Below are positions 9,552 through 17,366 of a stretch of 64,000 nucleotides of DNA, one piece after another; position 1 is the first letter of the stretch, and every line of letters starts with the position of its first letter. The translations under genes were made by a program, and so were the position numbers. The stretch lies in assembly GCA_022822725.1 (NCBI GenBank), contig JAJEAN010000007.1:498382-562381 (forward strand), written 5' to 3'. Under the pieces are notes generated by a model. That model was not told the DNA's origin, did no database searches, and saw only the letters and a program-made list of their open reading frames with translations. The DNA is from Candidatus Latescibacterota bacterium (lineage in GTDB: Bacteria; JAAXHH01).

Positions 9552-10490
9552 TTACGGTACTTCTCCTTCCCCGTTGTCCGGTTCCCGCAATTCAGGATAC
9601 CGGTCCAGTACCTGCAACAGAAGATCCGGATAATCCGTCATAATGCCGTCTACGCCGTGATCGACATGGCGTTTCATTTCCGCTTCGTCGTTGATCGTCC
9701 AGACATATACGTCCACGTTGTGCCGATGGGCGCCCGAAACGAACCTGGCGCTTACCAGGGCCAGGTCCTGAAAACTGGGTGGTACCTGCATGGTTTCTCC
9801 CCCGGGCACGAAAGCGAATCCGAGCCCCAGGGAATTCAACACCCATAATCGGAGTACCTCGCCCACCGTGGACGAGGTGGCGATACCGGGGTTGTTGTCC
9901 CGGATGTATCTGACGGTTTCGGACTGAAAGGATGCGATGACCTTCCGTTCCGGGTACGGGCTTTTCGCGATCGCTTCAGAAAAACGGACCCTGTCGGCAT
10001 CGGACACGTTCTTCAACTCGATGATCATCCGCGTATCGGGGAGACCGTTCAGTACTTCCTCCAGGGCAGGTACCCGCAATCCCATGCCCCGGAAAGGAAA
10101 GCTCGCGCCGTCGTCCGCGGTCCACCGGAAACCGGCGTCCAGTTCCCGCAGCGCGTCCCAGGTCATCTCGTCCACCCGGCCCGAACCGTCGGTCGTACGG
10201 TCGACCGTGGCGTCGTGTATGACCACCAGTTCACCGTCGCTCGTGGCGTGCACGTCGAATTCCAGTGCGTCCGCGCCGATTCTGACCGCGTTCTGAAAGG
10301 CGAACAGGGTGTTTTCCGGCCACAGTCCCGCGCCGCCGCGGTGGGCGATGGCCAGGAGCCGGTCTGTTTCCGTGAATGAATGTTCGGGCATGGGGCGGGA
10401 TACGATCGTGGCGTAGGCCAGGACCGCGACAAGTATGACCACGGCGGCGACGGCCAGCCGAAGGAACCATTTCCATATGAATCGAAGCAT
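9552..10490 (-). CDS. Glycerophosphodiester phosphodiesterase, membrane-anchored
   Basis: A 312-residue GDPD-family enzyme hydrolysing glycerophosphodiesters to glycerol-3-phosphate and an alcohol. An N-terminal hydrophobic helix (residues about 9-28) anchors it. The GDPD signature follows: IAHRGGAGLWPENT (catalytic His and Arg), EFDVHATSDGELVVIHD (metal ligands Glu, Asp and a second His) and DRTTDGSGRV. The C-terminal motif VYVWTINDEAEM is also typical. It is encoded 2 bp upstream of the ybbA-like gene, suggesting a phospholipid-turnover theme together with the TesA-like esterase. UgpQ-like cytoplasmic enzymes lack the membrane anchor seen here. Confidence 0.9.
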   Translation of the reverse strand: MLRFIWKWFLRLAVAAVVILVAVLAYATIVSRPMPEHSFTETDRLLAIAHRGGAGLWPENTLFAFQNAVRIGADALEFDVHATSDGELVVIHDATVDRTTDGSGRVDEMTWDALRELDAGFRWTADDGASFPFRGMGLRVPALEEVLNGLPDTRMIIELKNVSDADRVRFSEAIAKSPYPERKVIASFQSETVRYIRDNNPGIATSSTVGEVLRLWVLNSLGLGFAFVPGGETMQVPPSFQDLALVSARFVSGAHRHNVDVYVWTINDEAEMKRHVDHGVDGIMTDYPDLLLQVLDRYPELREPDNGEGEVP

Positions 10491-10509
10491 TTGGCAGCCG
10501 AGGTTGGAG

Positions 10510-10935
10510 TTACAGGGGCCAGTCCCGAAGGATGCGTTCCACTTCCTCGGCGTGATTGCTCTCGTCCCGGATCATGTCTTCCAACTGGACCATGAGGCCG
10601 AAGTCGCCGTATTCTTCCGCCTCGGACCGGCGCTGGACGTACCGCCGGACGATCGTGCGCTCGTCCTCGAGCATCGTCTCCAGGTTCTCGCGGTTCGAAT
10701 CGCTTACCTTGATCGGCCGGGGAACGGTCGTGGGCTCGCCACCGAGGACCACGATCTTGTCGGCCAGGTACTGCGCGTGCAATTGCTCGTCCGGCACCTC
10801 ATCCAGGAAAAACTTGGCCAGTTCGGGCCGGTAGGGACCGCTGGCCTTGGCCGCGTAGATGGTAAACTGGATGATCGCGCCAAGTTCGGCGGCCAGGTCT
10901 CCATTCAGGTTGTCGATCAGGGTCTGCTTGTCCAC
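10510..10935 (-). CDS. Bacterioferritin-like di-iron protein
   Basis: A 141-residue four-helix ferritin-like protein. The start is taken as the GTG at 10935 because an AAAGGAG site lies 7 bp upstream; a TTG further upstream would add 12 residues but lacks a site. Iron-ligand helices are visible: LAAELGAIIQFTIYA, then DEQLHAQYLADK with an ExxH pair, LEDERTIVRRY, and a second ExxH in RDESNHAEEVERIL. It probably stores iron or detoxifies peroxide; mini-ferritin, DPS-like or rubrerythrin-like roles cannot be separated. It lies 19 bp upstream of the GDPD gene and may head that operon. Confidence 0.82.
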   Translation of the reverse strand: MDKQTLIDNLNGDLAAELGAIIQFTIYAAKASGPYRPELAKFFLDEVPDEQLHAQYLADKIVVLGGEPTTVPRPIKVSDSNRENLETMLEDERTIVRRYVQRRSEAEEYGDFGLMVQLEDMIRDESNHAEEVERILRDWPL

Positions 10936-11062
10936 GCTTCCTCTCCTTTCACTCGCTGTCCTCTTTGACAAACTCGCACGTCAAATCCTTCGGTTGTTTT
11001 CATGATACGAATCACCGCCGAAATACACAACGCGTATTGCTTCCCTTTAGTTTGTCGTCGCC

Positions 11063-11106
11063 GGTAAATCAGCTTGTCCTGGACGGTAAATCAGCTTGTC
11101 CTGGAC
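11063..11106. repeat. Exact 22-bp direct tandem repeat, two copies
   Basis: The unit starting GGTAAATCAGCTTGTCCT occurs twice back to back (11063-11084 and 11085-11106) in the gap between the ferritin-like gene and the zinc dehydrogenase stop. No function is apparent. Confidence 0.9.
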
Positions 11107-11132
11107 GGCCCGGGTTCCGGCTCGATCCGTCA

Positions 11133-12152
11133 TCAAGCCATTTCGAGTACGGCCTTGACCACGCCGCTTTCCGGGTCCAGCCACGTGGGAAAATCCTTCA
11201 GCATGCCCTCCGGATCGGCCCGATGCGTAATCCAGGGCGAGGTGTCGATCCGGCCGGCTTCGATATGGCCGATGACCCGCTGCAGGTCGACCGCGCGGGC
11301 GTTCCGGCTGCCGAGCAGGGTCATCTCCCGCCTGTGGAAACCGGGACCGTCGAAGGTTATCTGCGAACCTGTGATGCCGACGTAGACCAGGCGTCCGCCA
11401 TTGGAAACGTATTCGTGGGCCTGCATCATGGACCCGGCGTGGCCGGTGGCGTCGAAGACGGCCGTGGGCAGTTCGCCGCCCAGCATGTCCTGCAGCTTCG
11501 ACGGCACGTCCGTTGGGTCGGAAACGACTTCGAAGAGGTCATAGCGACGCTTGCAGAACTGTATGCGCTGCGCGCTGATCTCAAGCAGGATCACGCGCGC
11601 CCCGGCCAGGAGGGCGAAGGTCAGCACGGATAGACCGATGGGTCCGGCGCCGATGAGCAGGACCGTTTCGCCCCTTTCGATCGCGGCGCGGTCCACGGCG
11701 TGGGCGCCGATGCCCAGGGTCTCCACCAGGGCCAGTTGCTCGAGGGACATTGCATCGGAACGCAGCAGCTTCCCGGCCGGGAGCACCAGGACGTCCCGCA
11801 TGCCGCCGTCCACGTGTACGCCCAGGACGTCGAGATTCGTGCAGCAGTTCGTCTTGCCCATGCGGCAGGGCACGCAGTCGCCGCAGTCCAAGTAGGGGAC
11901 GACGGCGCACAGGTCGCCGGGATGGATGTGCGTCACGTCCCGGCCTGTCCCGAGAATCTCCACCCCCAGTTCGTGCCCGAGGATGCGCGGGTAGTCGAAG
12001 AAGGGTTGCGTACCCTCGAAGGCATGCAGGTCCGTGCCGCAGATCCCGACCCGGCGAATGCGCAACAGCGCCTCTCCGGGACCCGGAGGCGTGGGCTCGG
12101 GAGTATCCTCCAGGACGAAACGGCCGGGTTCTTCGAGTACGATAGTGGGCAT
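11133..12152 (-). CDS. lgoD: Zinc-dependent alcohol dehydrogenase, L-galactonate dehydrogenase (LgoD)-like
   Basis: A 339-residue MDR-family zinc dehydrogenase. The catalytic zinc site is in VGICGTDLHAFEG (Cys) and GHELGVEI (His-Glu). The structural zinc has four Cys in CGDCVPCRMGKTNCC, and the NAD site is IGAGPIGLS. Several stretches (TQPFFDYPRILGHE, VLGVHVDGGM, LLGSRNA) closely resemble E. coli LgoD (YjjN), which oxidises L-galactonate to D-tagaturonate. The next gene upstream encodes a tagaturonate reductase-like enzyme that would take that product on, which supports this assignment. Other polyol dehydrogenases of the same family remain possible. Confidence 0.83.
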   Translation of the reverse strand: MPTIVLEEPGRFVLEDTPEPTPPGPGEALLRIRRVGICGTDLHAFEGTQPFFDYPRILGHELGVEILGTGRDVTHIHPGDLCAVVPYLDCGDCVPCRMGKTNCCTNLDVLGVHVDGGMRDVLVLPAGKLLRSDAMSLEQLALVETLGIGAHAVDRAAIERGETVLLIGAGPIGLSVLTFALLAGARVILLEISAQRIQFCKRRYDLFEVVSDPTDVPSKLQDMLGGELPTAVFDATGHAGSMMQAHEYVSNGGRLVYVGITGSQITFDGPGFHRREMTLLGSRNARAVDLQRVIGHIEAGRIDTSPWITHRADPEGMLKDFPTWLDPESGVVKAVLEMA

Positions 12153-12170
12153 ACGGTCAGGTCTCGCTTT

Positions 12171-13325
12171 TCAGGTGAGCAGGGCGGAAAGCAGGGGTGG
12201 GTTGCGGTTAAACTTTTCGATGTACGCTTCGTAGGTAGGCGCCAGGCGCATCCTCACCTTGATCTGGTGGTCCACCGCGATGGATTCGAGCCGGTGGTCC
12301 AGGAATGGATTTCGGAACCGTTCGATGCAGTCCTCCGCGAAGATCCGGGCGTCTTCCACCTCGTCCGGCAGTGCCGGCACGATTTCCTCCAGCATCAGGT
12401 CCCGCAGCCAGGGACCCGTTTCCCCATGGTCGACCGCCTCCCGGACGGTCCGGATGCCCAGGGGCATGGCCCGGCAAACCAGCGCCGTGTGGGCGCCGTT
12501 GAGCACCCTCACCTTGCGCAGCGCGTAGGGACGGACGTCCGGCGTACGGGTAATTGCCGGGTGCTCGATGAACCGCGCGGCCCCCGGCCGGTCCTCCAGG
12601 GCCCAGAAGGCGAAGGGTTCGGTCAGCGCCAGCAGCCCGTCGCCCTGGGGATTGGGAAACCCCGGCGGCGGTTCGATGGTGATCCGGTCCACGAGCGTAT
12701 GCAGCCAGGTCACGCCTTCTTCGAGCCAGCCCAGGAAACCGTCGCCCAGGCGTCGCTGCCGCCCCAGTGCCCGGACCAGCCCGCGCAACGCCCCGGCGTT
12801 GCCGTCGATCAGTTCGCAGGGGATGACGGTCACCGGAGCGCCGCCATTTTCATAGCGTGCCAGGAGCACGGCGAGCAATTTTCCAGGGAAAGAAACCGGC
12901 GGCAAACCATCCGGCGGCGATCCATCCGGCGGCGAATCGTCCCGTAGCGCGCCGCCCCGCAACTCCGTCTCCGGCACGTCGTAACCGATCTCGGATGTGT
13001 TGGAGAGGATGTACTCCGTGGACGGATCGCGTCCCGCGACCAGTACGGCTTCCCAGTCTTCCGTGGCACTCAAAGCCCTCGAGACGCTCTCTACCTCGAC
13101 GGACTCGTCGATCCGCGCTCCGTCGCGGATCCCCCGCACGCGTATCCGGTAACGGCCGTGCTGGTCGTTGAACAACCGGGCCCTCCCCGTTCCCGTGGAC
13201 TGTACCACGACGATCCGGCCGATGTCCTGCCCGTCCTGTCTCGCCTCGTGGATGAAGAGATCGGCGAAGGCGCGGAGGAACCGGCCGCTGCCGAACTGGA
13301 GCACCGATTCAGCCGGCGTCGCCAT
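12171..13325 (-). CDS. uxaB: Tagaturonate reductase / mannitol dehydrogenase family protein
   Basis: A 384-residue member of the UxaB/mannitol dehydrogenase family, expected to reduce D-tagaturonate to D-altronate with NADH. Diagnostic segments are VLQFGSGRFLRAFADLF at residues 8-24 (dinucleotide site), IVVVQSTGTGRA, the catalytic-domain block RKVRVLNGAHTALVCRAMPLG, and PFLDHRLESIAVDHQIKVRMR. It is about 100 residues shorter than E. coli UxaB (483). A low-complexity insert, DDSPPDGSPPDGLPP, comes from a 15-bp tandem repeat at 12898-12945. It overlaps the mazG stop by 17 bp and is followed by lgoD after 18 bp. Confidence 0.8.
   Translation of the reverse strand: MATPAESVLQFGSGRFLRAFADLFIHEARQDGQDIGRIVVVQSTGTGRARLFNDQHGRYRIRVRGIRDGARIDESVEVESVSRALSATEDWEAVLVAGRDPSTEYILSNTSEIGYDVPETELRGGALRDDSPPDGSPPDGLPPVSFPGKLLAVLLARYENGGAPVTVIPCELIDGNAGALRGLVRALGRQRRLGDGFLGWLEEGVTWLHTLVDRITIEPPPGFPNPQGDGLLALTEPFAFWALEDRPGAARFIEHPAITRTPDVRPYALRKVRVLNGAHTALVCRAMPLGIRTVREAVDHGETGPWLRDLMLEEIVPALPDEVEDARIFAEDCIERFRNPFLDHRLESIAVDHQIKVRMRLAPTYEAYIEKFNRNPPLLSALLT
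12898..12945. repeat. 15-bp in-frame tandem repeat inside uxaB-like gene
   Basis: Three copies of a CATCCGGCGGCGAAC-like unit lie head to tail and encode the repeated PPDGS/L segment on the minus strand. The open frame is preserved. Confidence 0.85.
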
Positions 13326-14115
13326 CCGACTCCCTTTGCTTGGCCTCGTCCCACAGGGTGTCCAGCTCTTCGAAGGTGGCCCTTTCCAGGCTTTCTCCCT
13401 TGAGTTCGAGGGCGGCCTCGATGTACCTGAAACGGCGGATGAACTTGTCGTTGCTTCTTCTCAGGGCGTCCTCCGGAGGCACGTTGAGGTGGCGGGACAG
13501 ATTGACCAGTGCGAACAGCAGGTCGCCCATCTCCTCTTCGATATTCGCCCGGTCCGCTTGCTCCAGGGCCTTGCGCAGTTCGACGGTTTCTTCGCGGACT
13601 TTCTCGAGCACCGCTGTAATTTCGTCCCAGTCGAAGTTGACCCTGGCGACCTTTTCCTGGATGCGGTAGGCGCGGAGCAAGGCCGGCATGCCCGCCGGAA
13701 GGCCGTCCAGCACCGACCCGGGGCCTTCCTCCCCCTTCTCCTCCCGCTTGATCTTCTCCCAGTTGGTCAGCACCTCGTCGGCCGTGTCCGCCCGGGTATC
13801 CCCGAAAACGTGCGGATGGCGACGCACGAGCTTGTCGTTGATGGCGCGGGCCACGTCATGGATGTCGAACCGCCGTTCCTCGGCGGCGATCTGAGCATGG
13901 AATACGACCTGGAGGAGCAGGTCGCCCAGTTCGTCGCGGAAGTCGCCGTCCTCGCCGTTATCCAGCGCGTCCAGCACCTCGTAGGCCTCTTCGATCAGGT
14001 AAGGCCGCAGGGTCTGGTGGGTCTGTTCCCGGTCCCAGGGGCAGCCTCCCTCCGACCGGAGTTTCGCCATGATGTCCACGAGCTCTTCGAAGGGGGTCAT
14101 AGAGGGTTGCGTCAT
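13309..14115 (-). CDS. mazG: Nucleoside triphosphate pyrophosphohydrolase MazG
   Basis: A 268-residue two-domain MazG. The N-terminal domain has CPWDREQTHQTLRPYLIEEA and the metal-binding EEAYEVLDALDNG...ELGDLLLQVVFH pattern (EExxE plus ExxD). The C-terminal domain repeats this as REETVELRKAL...EEEMGDLLFALVNL. The enzyme hydrolyses (d)NTPs to monophosphates plus pyrophosphate, cleaning the nucleotide pool and, in E. coli, limiting ppGpp. The ATG at 14115 overlaps the stop codon of a small upstream reading frame (ATGA), implying coupling; ATG 14100 is an alternative start. The gene then overlaps the uxaB-like gene by 17 bp. Confidence 0.93.
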   Translation of the reverse strand: MTQPSMTPFEELVDIMAKLRSEGGCPWDREQTHQTLRPYLIEEAYEVLDALDNGEDGDFRDELGDLLLQVVFHAQIAAEERRFDIHDVARAINDKLVRRHPHVFGDTRADTADEVLTNWEKIKREEKGEEGPGSVLDGLPAGMPALLRAYRIQEKVARVNFDWDEITAVLEKVREETVELRKALEQADRANIEEEMGDLLFALVNLSRHLNVPPEDALRRSNDKFIRRFRYIEAALELKGESLERATFEELDTLWDEAKQRESDGDAG

Positions 14116-14377
14116 GTCGAGCGGTGGGCGTCGAAAATACGGTTCAGGTAGTCATTCTGTTCGGCGAAAAGGATGTGGGCTTCTTCGAATCTTTCCAGAT
14201 CCCAAGTTCCGTCGTCATACTTCTTGCGAAGGTCCTCGAATCGCGTTCCATCAGAAACGCGGTTGGCTGCTTCTCCGACAATTCACACCAGTTTTTCAAA
14301 GCGAGTTCCATGACCGGTCTTCTGAGACCTGCCCAGGTCCATTCAAAACGCCAGGGTTGATCATGGCCTGTTCTCAC
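14112..14377 (-). pseudogene. Small frameshifted reading frame between HEPN gene and mazG
   Basis: Two overlapping minus-strand frames appear to form one broken gene. The first starts at the ATG at 14377, 17 bp inside the HEPN gene end, and contains RRPVMELALKNWCELSEK. The second, open from 14282 to its TGA at 14114-14112, reads RFEDLRKKYDDGTWDLERF, then EEAHILFAEQNDYLNRIF. It has no usable start codon of its own, yet its stop overlaps the mazG start as ATGA. Total length (266 nt) is one base short of a whole number of codons, so a single-base deletion somewhere in 14146-14282 would explain it. A sequencing error or programmed frameshift is equally possible. No family is recognised. Confidence 0.45.
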
Positions 14378-14765
14378 AAATCACCGTTTCGGCCCAAAGC
14401 ACGACCACTTTGGCGAGTCCGATAGCATGCTTGTATTCTTCGCCATCGACCGGCTCGGTATTCAAGGGATAGCGGGTTTCAACTGCATAGTCGGTTAGCC
14501 CCGCGCTTTCCTCTACCTCCCGAGGAATATCGATACTATCGGGTAAATGATCCAGCAATGTTCTAATATTGTGCGTTCGAGGGAAATCAGTATCAAGAAA
14601 CACGAAAACGGCCTTCAGAGCTTTCTCTGCAGCTTGTTGGGCATGGAAACAGAGACTTTCCAGCAAAACACCTTCCGGTTGGTCTATACAGGCAAGTTCC
14701 AGGTCGCTTCTTGCGTAGCGGAGCCAGTCCTCGGCACTGCCCGGAATGGGAAAATCAGCGGCCAT
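14361..14765 (-). CDS. HEPN domain protein (probable toxin of HEPN-MNT pair)
   Basis: A 134-residue all-helical HEPN protein. The family signature is at residues 14-60: DWLRYARSDLELA, then CFHAQQAAEKALKAVFVF, followed by DFPRTHNIRTLLDHL. HEPN proteins encoded next to minimal nucleotidyltransferases usually act as RNase toxins that the partner inactivates by adding AMP. The gene overlaps the MNT gene stop by 11 bp, so the pair is translationally coupled. GC content is visibly lower than in flanking mazG. The toxin role is inferred from family and arrangement; some HEPN-MNT pairs have other roles. Confidence 0.8.
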   Translation of the reverse strand: MAADFPIPGSAEDWLRYARSDLELACIDQPEGVLLESLCFHAQQAAEKALKAVFVFLDTDFPRTHNIRTLLDHLPDSIDIPREVEESAGLTDYAVETRYPLNTEPVDGEEYKHAIGLAKVVVLWAETVICENRP

Positions 14766-15138
14766 AGATCTCTTTGCCTTCCTTCAAGACGCTCTTATAG
14801 ATAAAGCCAACACTCTTTTCGTGCTTTTCCAAATCATTCGGAGTTGCGACTACGATATCGAAAGGCACCCCGAGACCGATAATCTCTCGATACAGTTTCT
14901 GCGCCGTTCTTCGCCGGTGAACGCCCTCGGGCATGACGACGAGCAGATCCAGGTCGCTGTATTTACCCATGTCTCCTCTGGCTGCTGAGCCAAAGAGGAT
15001 GATCCGTAGTGGATCCACGCATTCCACCACATTGCTTACCAGCTTGTCTATGACGGCAGGAGTTGTGTTCTTGAAGGCGTTATCCATTACATCTTCACCA
15101 GGAGGCCGGTTCACGGGCTTCGGATTAACGTCCACCAT
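14755..15138 (-). CDS. Minimal nucleotidyltransferase (MNT), probable antitoxin
   Basis: A 127-residue nucleotidyltransferase-fold protein with the diagnostic GSAARGDMGKYSDLDLLVV motif (GSx10DxD) near residues 50-68. The start is taken as the ATG at 15138 because GGAG lies 6 bp upstream; the ATG at 15144 directly abuts that site. In HEPN-MNT systems this enzyme AMPylates and neutralises the HEPN toxin. It is the first gene of the pair. The 230-bp gap upstream separates it from the divergent HNH gene. Confidence 0.82.
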   Translation of the reverse strand: MVDVNPKPVNRPPGEDVMDNAFKNTTPAVIDKLVSNVVECVDPLRIILFGSAARGDMGKYSDLDLLVVMPEGVHRRRTAQKLYREIIGLGVPFDIVVATPNDLEKHEKSVGFIYKSVLKEGKEIYGR

Positions 15139-15144
15139 AGCCAT

Positions 15145-15374
15145 CTCCTACAATAACCTGAACCGGCCAGGAATCAAGCCGTAATTTGCCGCACTCGCTA
15201 CAGGAAGCCACCGTGCTTTAAGCTCAGTTCCAACCGCTTGTATCCACCAATAAAACTATTGACGTAAGCCCTTGATAAATCTACATTGTCTAGGTTTAAC
15301 GGGGATCGTTCCCGTAACCGGTTCAGGATCGTTTCGCAAGGGAGGAACTGGGGCTTCGGAAAGGCGTGCAAGGC
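15145..15374. other. Divergent intergenic region between MNT and HNH genes
   Basis: About 230 bp with no gene and no repeat. It should hold the promoters of both the HEPN-MNT pair and the HNH-scpAB operon. No convincing -35/-10 pair was found by eye. Confidence 0.4.
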
Positions 15375-15914
15375 ATGGTAAGCGAACATGTCCTCGTTCT
15401 GAACCAGAACTACGAGCCTTTGAGTGTTTGTACGGCAAGACGGGCGGTCATTCTCGTTTTTCTGCGCAAGGCGGAGATCATCGACAAATATGCGGACCCG
15501 GTGCGGGGCGTATACGCGCTGTTCGACCGGCCCAGTATCGTCCGGCTCGTGAATTTCGTCCGCATACCCAGCAAGGGCATCATGCTGTCCCGCAAGAACA
15601 TCCTCAAGCGAGACGGCCACCAGTGCCAGTACTGCAGCACGACGAGGGGACCCCTGACCGTGGATCATGTCCTGCCCAGGTACCTGGGCGGGAAGGACAG
15701 CTGGGAGAACATGGTCTGCGCCTGCCAGCGGTGCAACAACAAGAAGGGCGACAGGCTGCCGGAAGAGGTGAACATGTCTCTACGGCGCAAACCAAAGGCG
15801 CCCACAAGGATACACTTTATTCGAGACTTCATAGGCATCCACCATCACTCCTGGCGCCCATACCTGTTTCTGAAGAACGAGCGACCGGAAGAACTGCTAT
15901 GGCCTACCAGGTAA
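15375..15914 (+). CDS. HNH endonuclease family protein
   Basis: A 179-residue HNH-domain protein. The N-terminus EHVLVLNQNYEPLSVCTARR is typical of a widespread chromosomal HNH family. The zinc/nuclease core RDGHQCQYCSTTRGPLTVDH...GGKDSWENMVCACQRCNNKKG gives two CxxC pairs and the His-Asn residues (about residues 78-125). The start is taken at ATG 15375 with AAGG 10 bp upstream; a GTG at 15366 is an alternative. The gene overlaps scpA by 16 bp, so it is expressed with chromosome-segregation genes. Proteins of this type often stand alone in genomes and their role is unknown, so a restriction function should not be assumed. Confidence 0.83.
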   Translation: MVSEHVLVLNQNYEPLSVCTARRAVILVFLRKAEIIDKYADPVRGVYALFDRPSIVRLVNFVRIPSKGIMLSRKNILKRDGHQCQYCSTTRGPLTVDHVLPRYLGGKDSWENMVCACQRCNNKKGDRLPEEVNMSLRRKPKAPTRIHFIRDFIGIHHHSWRPYLFLKNERPEELLWPTR

Positions 15915-16645
15915 GGCTCGAACATTTCGAAGGACCGCTGGACCTCCTGCTGTTCCTGATCAGGGAACACGAGGTGGATATCTACGACATTCCCATCTCC
16001 CTGGTCACGCAGCAGTACCTTCAGTATCTGGAGCTGCTCAAGCTGCTCGATCTCGAAGTAGGCAGCGAGTACCTGCTCATGGCGGCGACGCTCCTTCGCA
16101 TCAAGTCGAAGATGCTCCTGCCCCGCAGGTCCGAAGAGGAGGAAGAGGAAGGCGCGGACCCGCGGGAAGAACTCGTGCAGCGCCTGTTGGAATACCGGCA
16201 GTTCAAGGAAGCGGCCGGCGTGCTGAACGAGCACCAGGACCGCAACGCCGACGTGTTCTACCATCCGCCCGCGGAGCATCCGGACGAGGAACAGAACGGC
16301 GTGGAGACGCTCGATACCCGGCTGGCGGGCAACCTGAATCTCTGGGACCTGCTGCAGGCATTCAAGTTCACGTTGGACCGCGCGAAAGACGATTTCGACC
16401 GGACCGTGGAGCGGGAGACCCTGTCGATCGAGGACCGGATGTCCGATATCCTGGATCACCTGAAGCGACGGAAGAACCTGTTCTTCAGTGCGCTTTTCCA
16501 GGAGGATCTCTCCCGGCCCTTCCTGATCGTCACCTTCCTGGCTCTGCTGGAACTGATCCGGCAGAACCGGGTGGTTTTCGAGCAGACCGATACGCTGGGT
16601 GAGATCTGGCTGACCCTGTCCGATTCGGTAGGGACCTCGTCCTGA
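15899..16645 (+). CDS. scpA: Segregation and condensation protein A
   Basis: The kleisin subunit of the bacterial SMC condensin; it bridges SMC heads and binds a ScpB dimer. The 248 residues begin MAYQVRLEHFEGPLDLLLFL, the conserved N-terminal ScpA helix pair, and continue with YLLMAATLLRIKSKMLLP, also diagnostic. An acidic linker (EEEEEEG) follows. The C-terminal winged-helix region includes LFQEDLSRPFLIVTFLALLELIRQ. The ATG overlaps the HNH gene by 16 bp, and scpB follows after 13 bp. The smc gene itself is not in the window. Confidence 0.93.
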   Translation: MAYQVRLEHFEGPLDLLLFLIREHEVDIYDIPISLVTQQYLQYLELLKLLDLEVGSEYLLMAATLLRIKSKMLLPRRSEEEEEEGADPREELVQRLLEYRQFKEAAGVLNEHQDRNADVFYHPPAEHPDEEQNGVETLDTRLAGNLNLWDLLQAFKFTLDRAKDDFDRTVERETLSIEDRMSDILDHLKRRKNLFFSALFQEDLSRPFLIVTFLALLELIRQNRVVFEQTDTLGEIWLTLSDSVGTSS

Positions 16646-16658
16646 GGGAGCACGCGCC

Positions 16659-17366
16659 ATGCAGAAGAAACTGATCATGGACGAGGCGCAACTGGAGGAA
16701 TACCGCGCGATCACGGAAGCCGTGCTTTTCGCCAGTGACGCGCCGCTCAGCCTGACCGAACTCAGCCGCATCATGGATGATGTGGGCGAGGACCTGGTCG
16801 GCGGATGCATCGAAGACCTGAACGAGAAGTATGTGCGGGGCGGCCACGGCTTCGAGATCCGGCACGTGGCCAACGGCTACCAGCTCAGCAGCAAGGTGGA
16901 TTACGCAAAGTGGATTCGCCGGCTCTACCGGGGCAGGATTCCTTCGCGGCTCACCCAGGCCGCCCTGGAATGCCTGTCGATCGTCGCGTACAAACAGCCG
17001 ATCAGCCGGTCCGAAGTGGAGGCCATAAGAGGGGTGAACGTGGATGGCGTGCTTCGGACGCTGCTGGATCGGAACCTCATACGCATCGCCGGCCGGGGGG
17101 AAGGCGTCGGCCGGCCGATTCTCTATGCGACGACGGGTGATTTCCTCCGGTATTTCGGGCTCAACAAGCTATCGGACCTGCCCAAGCTGGACGAGCTGAA
17201 CGAATTGCTTAAGGACCAGGATATCGAGCTGGACGAAGTAGAAGAGCAGCTGGACCAGTCGCTGTTCCCGCGGCCGGGGAGGTCGGGCGGTCCGCGGCCG
17301 GGGCGGTCGGACGGCCCGGCGGACGAGACGGATGGAAAAGTGGTGTCGACCGATGAGACTGAATAG
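16659..17366 (+). CDS. scpB: Segregation and condensation protein B
   Basis: The winged-helix partner of ScpA in the SMC complex. Of 235 residues, the core (about 1-180) shows AITEAVLFASDAPLSLTEL, the central GYQLSSK, LTQAALECLSIVAYKQPISR and the family stretch EAIRGVNVDGVLRTLLDRNLI. The C-terminal 50 residues are low complexity, with a repeated PRPGRSGGPRPGRSDG encoded by a near-tandem 24-bp duplication at about 17269-17320. That tail overlaps the next gene (rluB) by 14 bp. The duplication looks recent and probably does not affect the core. Confidence 0.93.
   Translation: MQKKLIMDEAQLEEYRAITEAVLFASDAPLSLTELSRIMDDVGEDLVGGCIEDLNEKYVRGGHGFEIRHVANGYQLSSKVDYAKWIRRLYRGRIPSRLTQAALECLSIVAYKQPISRSEVEAIRGVNVDGVLRTLLDRNLIRIAGRGEGVGRPILYATTGDFLRYFGLNKLSDLPKLDELNELLKDQDIELDEVEEQLDQSLFPRPGRSGGPRPGRSDGPADETDGKVVSTDETE

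Noticed and set aside
11700..12947. 415-codon plus frame opposite the lgoD/uxaB-like genes
   Set aside because: Crosses two coding genes antisense; no motif.
15198..15668. 156-codon minus frame overlapping the HNH gene
   Set aside because: The HNH motif on the plus strand is decisive; the minus frame is a shadow.
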